Source: Marinobacter antarcticus
GTDB lineage: Bacteria > Pseudomonadota > Gammaproteobacteria > Pseudomonadales > Oleiphilaceae
Length of the DNA stretch: 33,022 nt
NCBI RefSeq assembly: GCF_011049865.1
Contig: NZ_DRGY01000092.1
Coordinates: forward strand, 1-33,022
Direction of reading: 5' to 3'
Shown piece after piece: positions 1 through 8,973 of this stretch; the stretch's first letter is position 1, and the number at the start of each line of letters is the position of its first letter. The position numbers and the translations under genes were made by a program. The notes under the pieces were generated by a model. That model was given only the letters and a program-made list of their open reading frames with translations, searched no databases and was not told the origin of the DNA.

Positions 1-1848
1 CAGCAACATACCCGTTACCGAGTCGAAATGCCGGTCGGACCCAAGATCTTCCCGCTCTAACCGGCCCCGAATTCCGGCGAACGTACCGTCACGGGGGAAA
101 AACGCGTCATCGAGAGAATCGTGCACCAACTGCAGGCTGACACTGCCTTGATGAACGGCGCCTTCGGGCGTGGCGGCCGTTCCGATCTGCTTGTCGACCG
201 TGGCGTATCCGCGGGTGTAGGTTAACCTGGCTTCGGCGTTGCCACCGAGTTCCGTTCCCAGGGCAAGATCAGCCTGGCGAAACGCAACATCCAGCTCCGC
301 AACCCGTTCGCCGCCCATGTTATACACGCCGAACCTGTCACGGAAATACTGAATGCCCGCCACCACAAAGCGCTCATACCCGTAATCAAGTGGCTGATAC
401 CACTGAGTGCGGATGCGGGGCTCTGTGCCAAGCTGCATGCCGGTTTGCCACTCGGCCCCAAGTTCATTCAGCTCGGTTACCCGCAAGGAAGACGCAAGAT
501 TAAAGCGAGTATCGCCGTCAAAATTATCCTCAAAGTTCAGACCAAACGACAGATAATTCGGGCCCCAACTCTTTTCCTGAACCTTAATCGTTAACCGCGT
601 TCCATTGGGTGAAGGTGACTGGGAGTAAGACACAATTTCGTAATAGCCCAAGCCGTAAATGCGCTTGAGATCCGTTTCCAATGCGTCCACATCCAGAGGC
701 TCGCCGACTTTCTGGCGTATTCGCTCACGAAGGAACTTGCGACCCAAACGGCGATCATGCTCAACGTCAATGCTGGCAATAAGGCCTGCACTGTAGTTGG
801 CGGCAGCCAACCGCGATCTGTATGCCTGCCAGTCCTCATAGGATACGGCCAGATGATTCAGCGCCACCGCGTGTGTCCGGGCGCCGCTGGCGCCCAACTC
901 AAAAAGCACCGGGGCGTTATAAAAATTTGCGGAGCTGAAACCGTCCAGGTCGGGCCGGATAAGCACATCTTGTTCACTTAGCAAAGCGAGTTGCTGGTCG
1001 GTGTTGCGCCGGGTCATGATGGTGGTTAACTGGCCGAATACAGACAACGCTTCCCGCAGTTTATCAGGGCCCATCAGCGCGTCGGTGATATCAACCGCGA
1101 TAATGATGTCGGCTCCCATGTCGCGGGCGACACTCACCGGCAGATTGTTCGCAACGCCGCCATCCACCAGCAAACGGCCGTCGAGTTTGGCCGGCGCATA
1201 AACGCCGGGGATGCTCATGCTGGCGCGTATCGCTGTCGCGAGATTGCCCTTACCAAGCACCACCATATTGCCCGTTTCCAGATCAGTCGCAACCGCGCGA
1301 AAAGGAATGGGCAACCGATCGAAATCTTCAACCAGAGCGACATTACGGGTCAGCTCGTTAAGAATAAAGCCAAGATTCTGGCCGGCTATAATACCGGCGC
1401 CCAGGCGCAGGCCGTCAGAACTCACACCAAGCCCTGGCGTAAAAGGGAATCTCCATTCTCCCTGTTTTCGGCGAACAGGTTTGTATGCCCGGCCGGGGTC
1501 ATCACGGAAACTTGAAAACCAATCCATGTCGATAAAGCGCTGCTCAATTTCCGCTACCGACATGCCAGAGGCATAGAGGGCGCCTACCGCAGAGCCTGCG
1601 CTGGTTCCCACCACCATATCCACGGGAATGTGCATTTCTTCCAGCACACGAAGCACGCCCACGTGGGCCATGCCTTTCGCTCCACCGCCGCTGAGCACAA
1701 GGCCAACTCGGGGCCGCTCATTCGTGGTGCTACTGGCGACCGCAGTAAACGGCGAGAGGAACGCTACAATCAGCGAAATAATTGCCAACCCCGCCGATCG
1801 CCTCAAAACCTGGCGTACCCCGTACTCATTGATTGTTTGCTTCTTCAT
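1..1848 (-). CDS. Patatin-like phospholipase with POTRA and outer-membrane barrel (PlpD-like, type Vd autotransporter), 3' end cut by window
   Basis: The frame opens at ATG 1848 and stays open to base 1 (616 codons seen); an in-frame TGA just upstream fixes the start. Residues 1-38 form a signal peptide ending AVA. The patatin domain follows: oxyanion loop GGGAKG (about 54-59), nucleophile elbow GTSAG (Ser about 83) and the DGG catalytic Asp (about 229), so the Ser/Asp dyad is intact. Around residues 335-405 a POTRA-like segment is seen, then beta-rich barrel sequence typical of the surface antigen/BamA superfamily to the edge. The family exports or displays a lipase (phospholipase A1 in Pseudomonas PlpD). 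Its start overlaps the end of the upstream gene by 23 bp, so the two are probably co-translated. The architecture call is confident; the lipid substrate is unknown and the barrel end lies outside the window. Confidence 0.88.
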   Translation of the reverse strand, partial: MKKQTINEYGVRQVLRRSAGLAIISLIVAFLSPFTAVASSTTNERPRVGLVLSGGGAKGMAHVGVLRVLEEMHIPVDMVVGTSAGSAVGALYASGMSVAEIEQRFIDMDWFSSFRDDPGRAYKPVRRKQGEWRFPFTPGLGVSSDGLRLGAGIIAGQNLGFILNELTRNVALVEDFDRLPIPFRAVATDLETGNMVVLGKGNLATAIRASMSIPGVYAPAKLDGRLLVDGGVANNLPVSVARDMGADIIIAVDITDALMGPDKLREALSVFGQLTTIMTRRNTDQQLALLSEQDVLIRPDLDGFSSANFYNAPVLFELGASGARTHAVALNHLAVSYEDWQAYRSRLAAANYSAGLIASIDVEHDRRLGRKFLRERIRQKVGEPLDVDALETDLKRIYGLGYYEIVSYSQSPSPNGTRLTIKVQEKSWGPNYLSFGLNFEDNFDGDTRFNLASSLRVTELNELGAEWQTGMQLGTEPRIRTQWYQPLDYGYERFVVAGIQYFRDRFGVYNMGGERVAELDVAFRQADLALGTELGGNAEARLTYTRGYATVDKQIGTAATPEGAVHQGSVSLQLVHDSLDDAFFPRDGTFAGIRGRLEREDLGSDRHFDSVTGMLL

Positions 1849-2416
1849 CGATCAGAGACAGATGTGAAACGTCCGGTACGATGGCAGGCGGTTTATCCTG
1901 TTCCACGCCTAAATCACTGCCGGCCGGGCTCAGGGTCCAGTCGTCAAGGTGTTGAAACATAGGTGATTCGGCTTTTTCCGGTTCTGCCAGAGTAACGCCA
2001 ACGGGATCAAGGCCCAGTGTTGATCCCGCAAGAATGCTTTCTACTTTATCGCCGGCTACCGCCAAACGATCACCTGGCTCAACACGCGAAGCGTCAGTGC
2101 GTGGCTGCGAGCCAGTGGCGCCGGAAACAAAGTTCGCAGGCGCTGGCCTGGCCGCGGTTGGCGCTGCTTTGGCAGGCGCTTGCAACTGACTTCCCGGCAT
2201 GGGCTGAACGTAAGCAATCATGCCGTGTTTGCTCAGTACCGCGCAGTATTTTTCGGCCTGGGCCTCATCCAGCTTGTTCCGGATCACCACCTGGCTGCCA
2301 CTGAACATCCGCTCTACCTGCTCAACACTGGCCTTGAACAACGCACGGGCATTGTTCTTTGCCGTCGCCATATCTGTGCCAGGGGAGCACTCACCCTTGA
2401 ATACGAGTTGAAACAT
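1826..2416 (-). CDS. Hypothetical protein with conserved N-terminal domain of unknown function
   Basis: This gene encodes 196 residues, counted from ATG 2416, which has AGGAG eight bases upstream; a TTG two codons earlier is a poorer choice because it sits too close to that site. The first 70 or so residues (beginning MFQLVFKGECSPG) look like a compact domain I recall at the N terminus of several gammaproteobacterial proteins of unknown function, but I cannot name it. It has two cysteines, at about 11 and 58. The rest is Ala/Pro-rich and then acidic, probably disordered. There is no signal peptide or membrane segment, so it is likely cytoplasmic. Its stop lies inside the start region of the patatin/barrel gene, which suggests co-expression but not a function. 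Confidence 0.75.
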   Translation of the reverse strand: MFQLVFKGECSPGTDMATAKNNARALFKASVEQVERMFSGSQVVIRNKLDEAQAEKYCAVLSKHGMIAYVQPMPGSQLQAPAKAAPTAARPAPANFVSGATGSQPRTDASRVEPGDRLAVAGDKVESILAGSTLGLDPVGVTLAEPEKAESPMFQHLDDWTLSPAGSDLGVEQDKPPAIVPDVSHLSLIDEEANNQ

Positions 2417-2641
2417 GAGCAACTCTCCTGTTGTCTGTTTTACGTCATGATAGTAGATCGCGAACCACCCGTGGAGTCGGGAGCCTCAGGAATCTCACCG
2501 CAACTGTGTGCAAACTGCAAACAATTGAAAAAAACCGGTCCGGCTACGCGCAATAGGTGAAAGACTTTGCAATAATCGACCGTAACCCAAGATTACATTC
2601 CGTTACACTTAAGCTAAAACACCCTCCGGGAAGTTGACACC

Positions 2642-3007
2642 ATGAACACCCAGACCCTCATCCGTGCAGCCGCGCTTACGACACTGTTTGCCGTGCCAGC
2701 CGCCCAAGCCGAGAATCTGGACATTGTGATGAGCCAGGTGTTCCCCATGGACCACGCAACCTACATCGGCTTCGAGAGCGTTGAGCGTGAGGACATACCG
2801 GTGTCTGCGGCGGTTGAGCGGAAATATCTGATTGTGGACTTCCGCCTTGCCGGCGCTCAGCCCGCAACAGAGCAACTTCAGGCCAGCGTTCACAAAGTCT
2901 GCATGGCATTACTGAAAGACCGCGAACTGATTCGCAGTCTGTCGGACTCAGGCTACGATATGGTGTCTGTTGCCTTTGACCGTCGCTCCCAGTTCGACTG
3001 TCTTTAA
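2642..3007 (+). CDS. Small exported protein of unknown function
   Basis: This 121-residue protein starts with a clear signal peptide (short N region, hydrophobic core TLIRAAALTTLFAVPA, cleavage likely after AQA at residue 23). The mature protein is about 98 residues, hydrophilic, with two cysteines (about 92 and 119), the second near the C terminus, so a disulfide in the periplasm is possible. I do not recognise the family. The start ATG is preceded by a weak GGGAAG about ten bases upstream. It stands alone on the plus strand between two minus-strand groups and converges on the histidine kinase with only 29 bp between stops. Confidence 0.7.
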   Translation: MNTQTLIRAAALTTLFAVPAAQAENLDIVMSQVFPMDHATYIGFESVEREDIPVSAAVERKYLIVDFRLAGAQPATEQLQASVHKVCMALLKDRELIRSLSDSGYDMVSVAFDRRSQFDCL

Positions 3008-3036
3008 GCCGGCTTTATCATGCATTCAACGCTGAA

Positions 3037-5853
3037 TTAATGTTCCCGCCCCAGCAGCTTTGGAAACGCGTCCAGTGCGCTGTTAACCGCATCCAGATTA
3101 AACGCGTCAATGTCTGCCACCAACTTTTCCCCGTAACTTGTGACGGATCGGGAACGATAACGCTGCCCCCATTCCAGCACCCGCAAAGCAAACCGCCGCA
3201 TCTCTTCCGGATCGCCGCTTTCGCGCACCGCCTGCCAATCATTGCCAAAGTCTGCGGTCAGCTGTTCTCTCAACCAACCCCGTTCTTGCATGCTCAGGGT
3301 TTGCGCCAGTAGCCGCTCCGATTCTTTGGTCTCGCCCTCATCTTCCGCCTGTGCATCGGTCGCATCCACTTGAGGCAAGGTCAACGTGAAAACGGATCCG
3401 TTCCCCGGCTCGCTTTCCATTTCCAGCTCTCCGCCCATCATCCGGGCCAGTTTCCGGCTGATCGCGAGCCCCAGGCCGGTGCCTCCATAGCGGCGGGTAT
3501 TCTGCCCCTCTTGTTGCTCGAAGGCATCGAAGATCCGGTCGCGCTGATCAGAAGGGATACCAATACCCGAATCCTTTACTTTCACCGTAAGCCGGTAGGT
3601 CTGATGCTCTGGCGCCTTTGCTGTTTCGCCGTTGACTGCGCGAACGGTTGCCCGCACGGCGACACCACCTTCATGGGTGAATTTTATCGCGTTACCCACC
3701 AGATTGAACAACACCTGCCGGAAACGGGTTTCATCAAGCATCATGGTAATAGGCATATCGGAGCCGACACTCACCTCCAGAGTGATGCCCTGCTCCCGGG
3801 CACGCAGATCAAAGATGTGACGAACGTCGTCAAGAAGCCGCCTTACGGATACCGGCGAGTAGTCGAGCCGCATTTTCCCGGCCTCAATACGTGACAGATC
3901 CAGGATATCGTTAATCAGCATAAGCAGGCTTCGGCTGCCCGCCCGGATGGCATCCAGGTAGTTGCGTTGCTGAGGGTCGGTTACGCTGTTGCTGAGCAGA
4001 TCTGAGTAACCGATCACCGCGTTCATGGGCGTTCGGATCTCATGAGACATATTCGCCAGAAACTCGCTCTTGGTTCGGCTTGCGGCTTCCGCCTCACGGG
4101 CCAGCCTTTCTGCCTCCAGCTTGGCGGTTCGCAACTCATCCTCACTCCGGCGCAGGGCATTTTCAGAGCGAATACGCTCGTCCACTTCTCGCGACAGCTT
4201 GCGGTTCCAGTAAAGGAAAATAAGCACAACCACCAGAGCGATAAGAACGACTCTGCGAACCACGGTGTAATCCATTTCCTGCTCAATATCCAGATGGATC
4301 CACCGGTTGTATATCGCCTCGGTATCGGCAAGCTCAAGGCTGCCCAACGCCTTGTTCAGGATGCGATGTAACTCGGGACTGTCTTTGCGCACCGCCAATC
4401 TCAAATCGTACTGGTAAGGCGTAATACTGGTGATGCGGAGGTTCGAAAGCCCCAATCTTGCAACGGTATAGCTGACCGCCGGAATGTGCGTCACCATGAC
4501 ATCGAGATCGCCGTTGGAGAGCGCTAACAGTCCCTCCTCTACCGTTGCCACAGGGTAAAGATCGAGATTCGGATGGTTAATAAGTAAGTAATCGTGAGCA
4601 GCGTGGCGATTGACGACCCCCACACGCTCGTCGCGCAACTCTCGTAAATCCCCGATAAAACGTCCATCATCCCGGATCGCCAGTGCCACCGGCACGTTCA
4701 CGTAGGCACGGGTGAACAAAAATGAATCCTCTGTTCGCGGTGTGCGCGACAAACCGGGCAGTATATCCACCTCTTTTGAAACCAGGGCCTGCTCGGCAAC
4801 CACACGGTCTTTCAGAATCTTTTTTTCAAACCGGGTGCCCAACTGATTTTCCAGGCGCTCGACGAGATCCGGCACCAGGCCGGTGGCGCGACCATCCTGG
4901 GCATACTCAAACGGGGGCCAATCTGACCGGTAGGCAACTTTTAGTCCCGGATGGCGTTTGAGCCACTCCATATCAGAAGCGGAGAGTTCGACACCACTCT
5001 GTTCCAGAGCCGAGAGATCCACCTCAAGCCACGACTGCCGGATAACCCGGTGCTCGCTATGGCTGATCGCTTTGATCGCCTGATCCAGAACGCGAAACAC
5101 AGGCTTGCGGTTCTCATCCACCTGAAAAACAACGTCCACCGACTTCTGGTCAAGCAACACCGACAAGCCAATGCCGTTGATCATGGCAGACTGAAGATAG
5201 TCCGACACCACGGGTACCGGGCCAAGAAAAGCGTCGGCCTGGCCAGACAACACCTGACTGATGGCCTCGCCCAGGCTTTGCACAGGCACAGGGGTAAAAC
5301 TCTCCACCGTATCAAGCATGGTGTACTGGTTGGGATCGCCCTCAACCACGGCTATGCGGCCATCTTCCAGATCAGACAGTGAGCGGATAGCCGCGTCGCC
5401 GGCACTGACAAACAACCCATAAGTGAGTGACATCAGCGGACTGGTAATGAGCGTTCCATCAGGCACCGGTGTGCCCGGCACTCTTGTGGTCAGAATCGCA
5501 TCGGTTGGCGGCTGATTCTGCCGTGGGCCAGCGTTGGTGTCTTCATGGATAACGACCGGTTCTATCGGCAGGCCCAGCTTGTCGGAAAGCCGCGCAAGAT
5601 AGTCAATATAGGTACCGGCAAGGTCGCCGTTACCGGTATCAAAGACCAGCGGCACCTGACCCGCACGCACACCAATCCTGAGGCTTTCCTGTTCACTGAC
5701 CCACTGTAGATCCTTGCTGCTCAGAATCGGCGCGGGTGATGCCTGAGGTGGGTCTGCCAGCACTGTGGATGGAAACGCTAGCAACAGCCAACAAGATAGA
5801 ACAAGAAGGGCGGCTTGCACTGGGTATCCTCGGGGGGTTGCTCGGCAATTCAT
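3037..5853 (-). CDS. BvgS/EvgS-type sensor histidine kinase with two periplasmic binding-protein domains, no receiver
   Basis: The product has 938 residues. A signal peptide (1-33) is followed by two family 3 solute-binding (Venus flytrap) domains, about 55-280 and 302-525, then one membrane segment (about 531-549). A coiled-coil linker (550-595) leads into HisKA with the H box [11 protein letters not shown] (His604), and HATPase_c with N box LVGNAIKF (715-725), G1 DSGIGIP (761-767) and G2 GGTGLGLAI. No PAS, receiver or HPt domain is present, unlike BvgS or EvgS. Instead residues 845-938 form a predicted helical tail without an HPt histidine motif. It should sense a small molecule or redox state in the periplasm and phosphorylate an unlinked regulator. 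It starts 3 bp after the diguanylate cyclase stop, so the two are co-transcribed. The ligand cannot be read from the sequence. Confidence 0.9.
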   Translation of the reverse strand: MNCRATPRGYPVQAALLVLSCWLLLAFPSTVLADPPQASPAPILSSKDLQWVSEQESLRIGVRAGQVPLVFDTGNGDLAGTYIDYLARLSDKLGLPIEPVVIHEDTNAGPRQNQPPTDAILTTRVPGTPVPDGTLITSPLMSLTYGLFVSAGDAAIRSLSDLEDGRIAVVEGDPNQYTMLDTVESFTPVPVQSLGEAISQVLSGQADAFLGPVPVVSDYLQSAMINGIGLSVLLDQKSVDVVFQVDENRKPVFRVLDQAIKAISHSEHRVIRQSWLEVDLSALEQSGVELSASDMEWLKRHPGLKVAYRSDWPPFEYAQDGRATGLVPDLVERLENQLGTRFEKKILKDRVVAEQALVSKEVDILPGLSRTPRTEDSFLFTRAYVNVPVALAIRDDGRFIGDLRELRDERVGVVNRHAAHDYLLINHPNLDLYPVATVEEGLLALSNGDLDVMVTHIPAVSYTVARLGLSNLRITSITPYQYDLRLAVRKDSPELHRILNKALGSLELADTEAIYNRWIHLDIEQEMDYTVVRRVVLIALVVVLIFLYWNRKLSREVDERIRSENALRRSEDELRTAKLEAERLAREAEAASRTKSEFLANMSHEIRTPMNAVIGYSDLLSNSVTDPQQRNYLDAIRAGSRSLLMLINDILDLSRIEAGKMRLDYSPVSVRRLLDDVRHIFDLRAREQGITLEVSVGSDMPITMMLDETRFRQVLFNLVGNAIKFTHEGGVAVRATVRAVNGETAKAPEHQTYRLTVKVKDSGIGIPSDQRDRIFDAFEQQEGQNTRRYGGTGLGLAISRKLARMMGGELEMESEPGNGSVFTLTLPQVDATDAQAEDEGETKESERLLAQTLSMQERGWLREQLTADFGNDWQAVRESGDPEEMRRFALRVLEWGQRYRSRSVTSYGEKLVADIDAFNLDAVNSALDAFPKLLGREH

Positions 5854-5856
5854 TCT

Positions 5857-7251
5857 CTAACTAACGTTGACACGGTTCCGACCCTCGCCTTTGGCGGCGT
5901 AAAGCGCACGATCCGCGCGCTCAAACACCGTCTCTTCGGTATCGTCAGGGACGAAACCCGCCAGGCCTGCGGAGAAAGTAACCGTTAAGGGATCGCTCCC
6001 GAAATGAAAAGGCAGAGCACCCACATGGGCCCGGAGCTTATCCATCACAACCAGCGCATCGGCCGGCTGGGTCTCCGGAAAAAGCAGCACAAATTCTTCA
6101 CCCCCGAAACGAGCAACAAAATCTGTGTTGCGCAATCGGCTTTTGATCTCCCTGGCCACCAGTTGAAGCACCCGATCGCCGGCTTTGTGACCGTATGAAT
6201 CGTTCACTCGCTTGAAAAAGTCGATGTCCATAACGCCCACTGTCAACGGATACTGGTAACGCCTCCATCGATTGAACTCAAACGAAAAACGTTCCTGCCA
6301 GGCTTCCCGATTGGGCAACTGCGTAAGCAGGTCTGTCATAGCCCGCTCCCGCTCCTTGCGAACCTGCCCCTGCATCCGCTCTGAATGCGCTTCCATAATC
6401 GCCACTTTTTTCTGCACGGCCTGCAGTTGTTCGGTGAGTATTTTCTCCCGAGCCGTCTCATCAACCCGGAAACGGCCCACCGCCTGGCCGATAAATTCCA
6501 GATGACGGCCAACGGACTGTTTCAGATCGTGGAGATCGTTACTCGCTTCGACGTGCTGACCGACCCGCTCAATTTCTTCACGGATATTACGATCAAGCGT
6601 CTCTGCGGCCGCCTGACGACCAGACAGCACAGAGGTTTGCACGGAAAAATGTTCTTGAAGCACTTCAAGGCGCTCATCGAGGCGCTTGAGAAAGGCCTCG
6701 AACTCCCTTTGACTGCGGGTAACGGCGGCGACAATCAGATCTGCGACCTGATTCAGACCATCCCGGAGTTCATCCCAGTTATCGCTGGACAGCAGCGCCC
6801 TTTGTAAATTCCGGGCGCTCATCTCGGCATCTGGCTCCAGGGCGACCTGGCTAAGCAACTGACCCAACAGATGGCCAACCCGCCGGGCAATGCTGAGCCG
6901 TTGGCTTTGATTTTCGACATCGTGCGTATCGCCCGGCAGCACAGTCGCAGTCTCAGCCTTAATCGCAGGCTCGACCGAAGGCCCGGGCGCATCATCCAGC
7001 AGAGCAACCTGGCGATCGATCTGCTCCTGTAGCTCCTTCCAGCTAACCACATCAACCTTGTTCTTGCGCAGATCGGCGCGAACGCGCGCAAGCAGGCGAT
7101 CCAGTTCCGGCGCCTGGCCTTCCGAGGCGAGGCTGGTGCGCACCAGCATGCGTTCCAGCACGTTGCGCTCCGCCTTCCAGTTCGCTTCTCTGTGTTCTGC
7201 AGACTCAAGCTCCTGGAAATACTTGTCTTTCCAGGATGGATCCGATGACAT
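5857..7251 (-). CDS. Diguanylate cyclase (GGDEF) with long cytoplasmic helical N-terminal region
   Basis: The product has 464 residues from ATG 7251, which overlaps the xerC stop as TGATG with AAGGG upstream. The C-terminal 165 residues form a GGDEF domain with active-site GGEEF (about 383-387) and an intact RxxD inhibitory site RNTD (about 374-377), so it should make c-di-GMP and be feedback-inhibited. The first 300 residues have no signal peptide or membrane segment and are mostly charged helix, including a strong coiled coil around 180-300 leading straight into the GGDEF domain, a usual way to control dimerisation. I recall similar N-terminal regions in Pseudomonas GGDEF proteins but cannot name the domain. 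Its place between xerC and a periplasmic-sensing kinase suggests joint expression; a functional link with the kinase is only inference. Confidence 0.9.
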   Translation of the reverse strand: MSSDPSWKDKYFQELESAEHREANWKAERNVLERMLVRTSLASEGQAPELDRLLARVRADLRKNKVDVVSWKELQEQIDRQVALLDDAPGPSVEPAIKAETATVLPGDTHDVENQSQRLSIARRVGHLLGQLLSQVALEPDAEMSARNLQRALLSSDNWDELRDGLNQVADLIVAAVTRSQREFEAFLKRLDERLEVLQEHFSVQTSVLSGRQAAAETLDRNIREEIERVGQHVEASNDLHDLKQSVGRHLEFIGQAVGRFRVDETAREKILTEQLQAVQKKVAIMEAHSERMQGQVRKERERAMTDLLTQLPNREAWQERFSFEFNRWRRYQYPLTVGVMDIDFFKRVNDSYGHKAGDRVLQLVAREIKSRLRNTDFVARFGGEEFVLLFPETQPADALVVMDKLRAHVGALPFHFGSDPLTVTFSAGLAGFVPDDTEETVFERADRALYAAKGEGRNRVNVS

Positions 7252-8225
7252 CAAGTGTTCCCTTCTTGTTCAGAGTTTTGGCCATCTTGGCCAGGTGAAT
7301 GCCGACGACGTGCCCTGGGGTGGCTCTGATCATACACCCGGGCCAAATGCTGAAAATCAAGGTGCGTGTAGATTTGCGTGGTGGCTATGTCCGCGTGGCC
7401 CAGCAATTCCTGCACCGCGCGCAAATCTCCACTGGATTCAAGCATGTGGCTGGCAAACGAATGTCGCAGCATGTGCGGATGGAGCTTCTGGTCTGCGCCT
7501 TTGACAATCCCCCAGCGGCTCAGGCGCGCCTGAATACTGCGATGGCTAAGGCGGTCACCCCGCCGGCTTACAAACAGTGCCGTCTGTGCCTCCGGAACCA
7601 TGCTGGCGCGCACAGGCAACCACCGGGACAGAGCCTCCAGCGCTTTCCGGCCCACCGGGATCAATCGGGTTTTACTGCCTTTACCCACAACTCTTGCTTC
7701 GCCGCCTCTGCAGTCAATGGCATCGATATTCAGGCTGGCCAGCTCTGCCAGACGCAGGCCAGAGGAGTACATGAGTTCAAACATGCATTGGTCGCGCACT
7801 TCCAGTGGATCATCCGTCGAAGCGTCAAGAAGGTAGTTAAGCTGATCCACGTCAGCCACGCCAGGCAGGCGCCTGCGGCTTTTGGGAGCCCGGATATCCA
7901 GTGCCGGGTTATCAATGGCCCGTCGTTCCCGCAACAGATATTGGTAAAAACGCCTGATGGCCGAAAGATGGCGGGCGATGCTGCGGCCACTGAGGCCCTC
8001 GCGGCTGAGATTCGCAACGTAACGGCGCAGATCGTAACCGGTGACCGCTCGCCATTCTGTGTTGTTCTGTTCCACGAGCCAGGTTGCAAGGCGAAACAGA
8101 TCACGTTGATAGCTTTCGCAGGTTCGGGGAGAGTGACGTTTTTCAGAGGCAAGATGCCGGGCAAAATCCGCCATGTGCCCGCTCAGCTCATCGGGTAATT
8201 GAGCCGGCACGGGCACAACGGTCAC
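7251..8225 (-). CDS. xerC: Tyrosine recombinase XerC
   Basis: XerC with XerD resolves chromosome dimers at dif. The N-terminal SAM-like core-binding domain (about 12-100) is followed by the catalytic domain with all expected residues: Arg in SSGLRLAEL, Lys in GKGSKTR, HMLRH, LGHADIATTQIYTH with the nucleophile Tyr (about Arg158, Lys182, His251, Arg254, His277, Tyr286). I chose GTG 8225, one base after the DUF484 stop and ten bases after GGAG, giving 324 residues. A TTG at 8246 would add seven residues but lacks a ribosome binding site. The tail past Tyr286 is roughly 15 residues longer than in E. coli XerC and is basic then acidic. The order lysA-dapF-DUF484-xerC is the classical neighbourhood (sss in Pseudomonas), which separates it from XerD. 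Confidence 0.93.
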   Translation of the reverse strand: MTVVPVPAQLPDELSGHMADFARHLASEKRHSPRTCESYQRDLFRLATWLVEQNNTEWRAVTGYDLRRYVANLSREGLSGRSIARHLSAIRRFYQYLLRERRAIDNPALDIRAPKSRRRLPGVADVDQLNYLLDASTDDPLEVRDQCMFELMYSSGLRLAELASLNIDAIDCRGGEARVVGKGSKTRLIPVGRKALEALSRWLPVRASMVPEAQTALFVSRRGDRLSHRSIQARLSRWGIVKGADQKLHPHMLRHSFASHMLESSGDLRAVQELLGHADIATTQIYTHLDFQHLARVYDQSHPRARRRHSPGQDGQNSEQEGNT

Positions 8226-8226
8226 C

Positions 8227-8973
8227 CTAGAGGGACTCCGTGGCAAGGTCTGTTACCGGGGTAGCCGAGGTGTGGCGCTGAACCATGGGGGGCAAAAGCC
8301 GGCTGAGTGTGTCACTGATGTAGCTGAGGAACAGCGATCCCATGCTTTGATCGAAGTAGCCAGGCTGACAACTGCCAACGGCGAAAACGCCCACCAGATC
8401 GTCGTGACGCAAAGGCACCAAAGCAACCGACGCAATCGGTACGTCTCGATCGGGAAACAGGAATTCACGTTCGCTTTCACTGAACTGACCACAAACCGCT
8501 TTACTGCCCTCCAGCAAACTACCGAGGCGACTTCGGGCCTCCGCAGGGCTGACAACGTGGAGTGCCCCCTGGGAACTCCCGGACACCTCCGCGTCGGTGA
8601 ACAGAATCACCGAGGCGGCGTCCAGCCCGAAGTCGCCGCGGATGCTGTCATCGATGGTGGACGCCATATCAATCAGGTTGCGGGCTTCAATCACCTGCAT
8701 CAGTAAGCGTTTGCTCTTCTCAAACAGGCGATCGTTGTGGCGCGCGATGGCAACCAGCTCCGTCATTTCGTGCCGTAGCGTGTCTCGCTGCTCACGGAAC
8801 AGATGTACCTGTCGTTCAACCAGAGAGATTGCCCGGCCGCTGTCGTGGGGCAAGGTCAGGCTGCGCAAAAGTTCATCCTGGTCACAAAAAAAATCAGGAT
8901 TCTTTCTCAGGTAGTCAGCCACCTCGTCTCGCGAGAGCTCACCGGCCTTCTGGCGGGCCGTTTGGTCTGTCAT
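8227..8973 (-). CDS. DUF484 family protein
   Basis: This is a protein of the DUF484 family, nearly always found between dapF and xerC in gammaproteobacteria and without an established role. The start at ATG 8973 has AGGAG six to seven bases upstream and gives 248 residues; the frame stays open further up, but that part overlaps the dapF tail and lacks a ribosome binding site. The N-terminal helices ([20 protein letters not shown]) and a coiled coil (about 45-95) precede a GAF-like fold region (about 95-235), including [19 protein letters not shown]. No catalytic residues are recognisable. It overlaps dapF by 35 bp and is followed one base later by the xerC start, so translation is probably coupled. 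Confidence 0.88.
   Translation of the reverse strand: MTDQTARQKAGELSRDEVADYLRKNPDFFCDQDELLRSLTLPHDSGRAISLVERQVHLFREQRDTLRHEMTELVAIARHNDRLFEKSKRLLMQVIEARNLIDMASTIDDSIRGDFGLDAASVILFTDAEVSGSSQGALHVVSPAEARSRLGSLLEGSKAVCGQFSESEREFLFPDRDVPIASVALVPLRHDDLVGVFAVGSCQPGYFDQSMGSLFLSYISDTLSRLLPPMVQRHTSATPVTDLATESL

Noticed and set aside
3003..3036. Short palindrome AAGCCGGCTT and a weak ATTCA/TGAAT stem between two convergent genes
   Set aside because: Stems are five bases and lack a U-run; not enough to call a terminator.
7299..8198. Open frame of 299 codons on the plus strand opposite xerC
   Set aside because: It is antisense to a gene with all catalytic residues, has no family likeness or ribosome binding site, and is a common by-product of GC-rich coding sequence.
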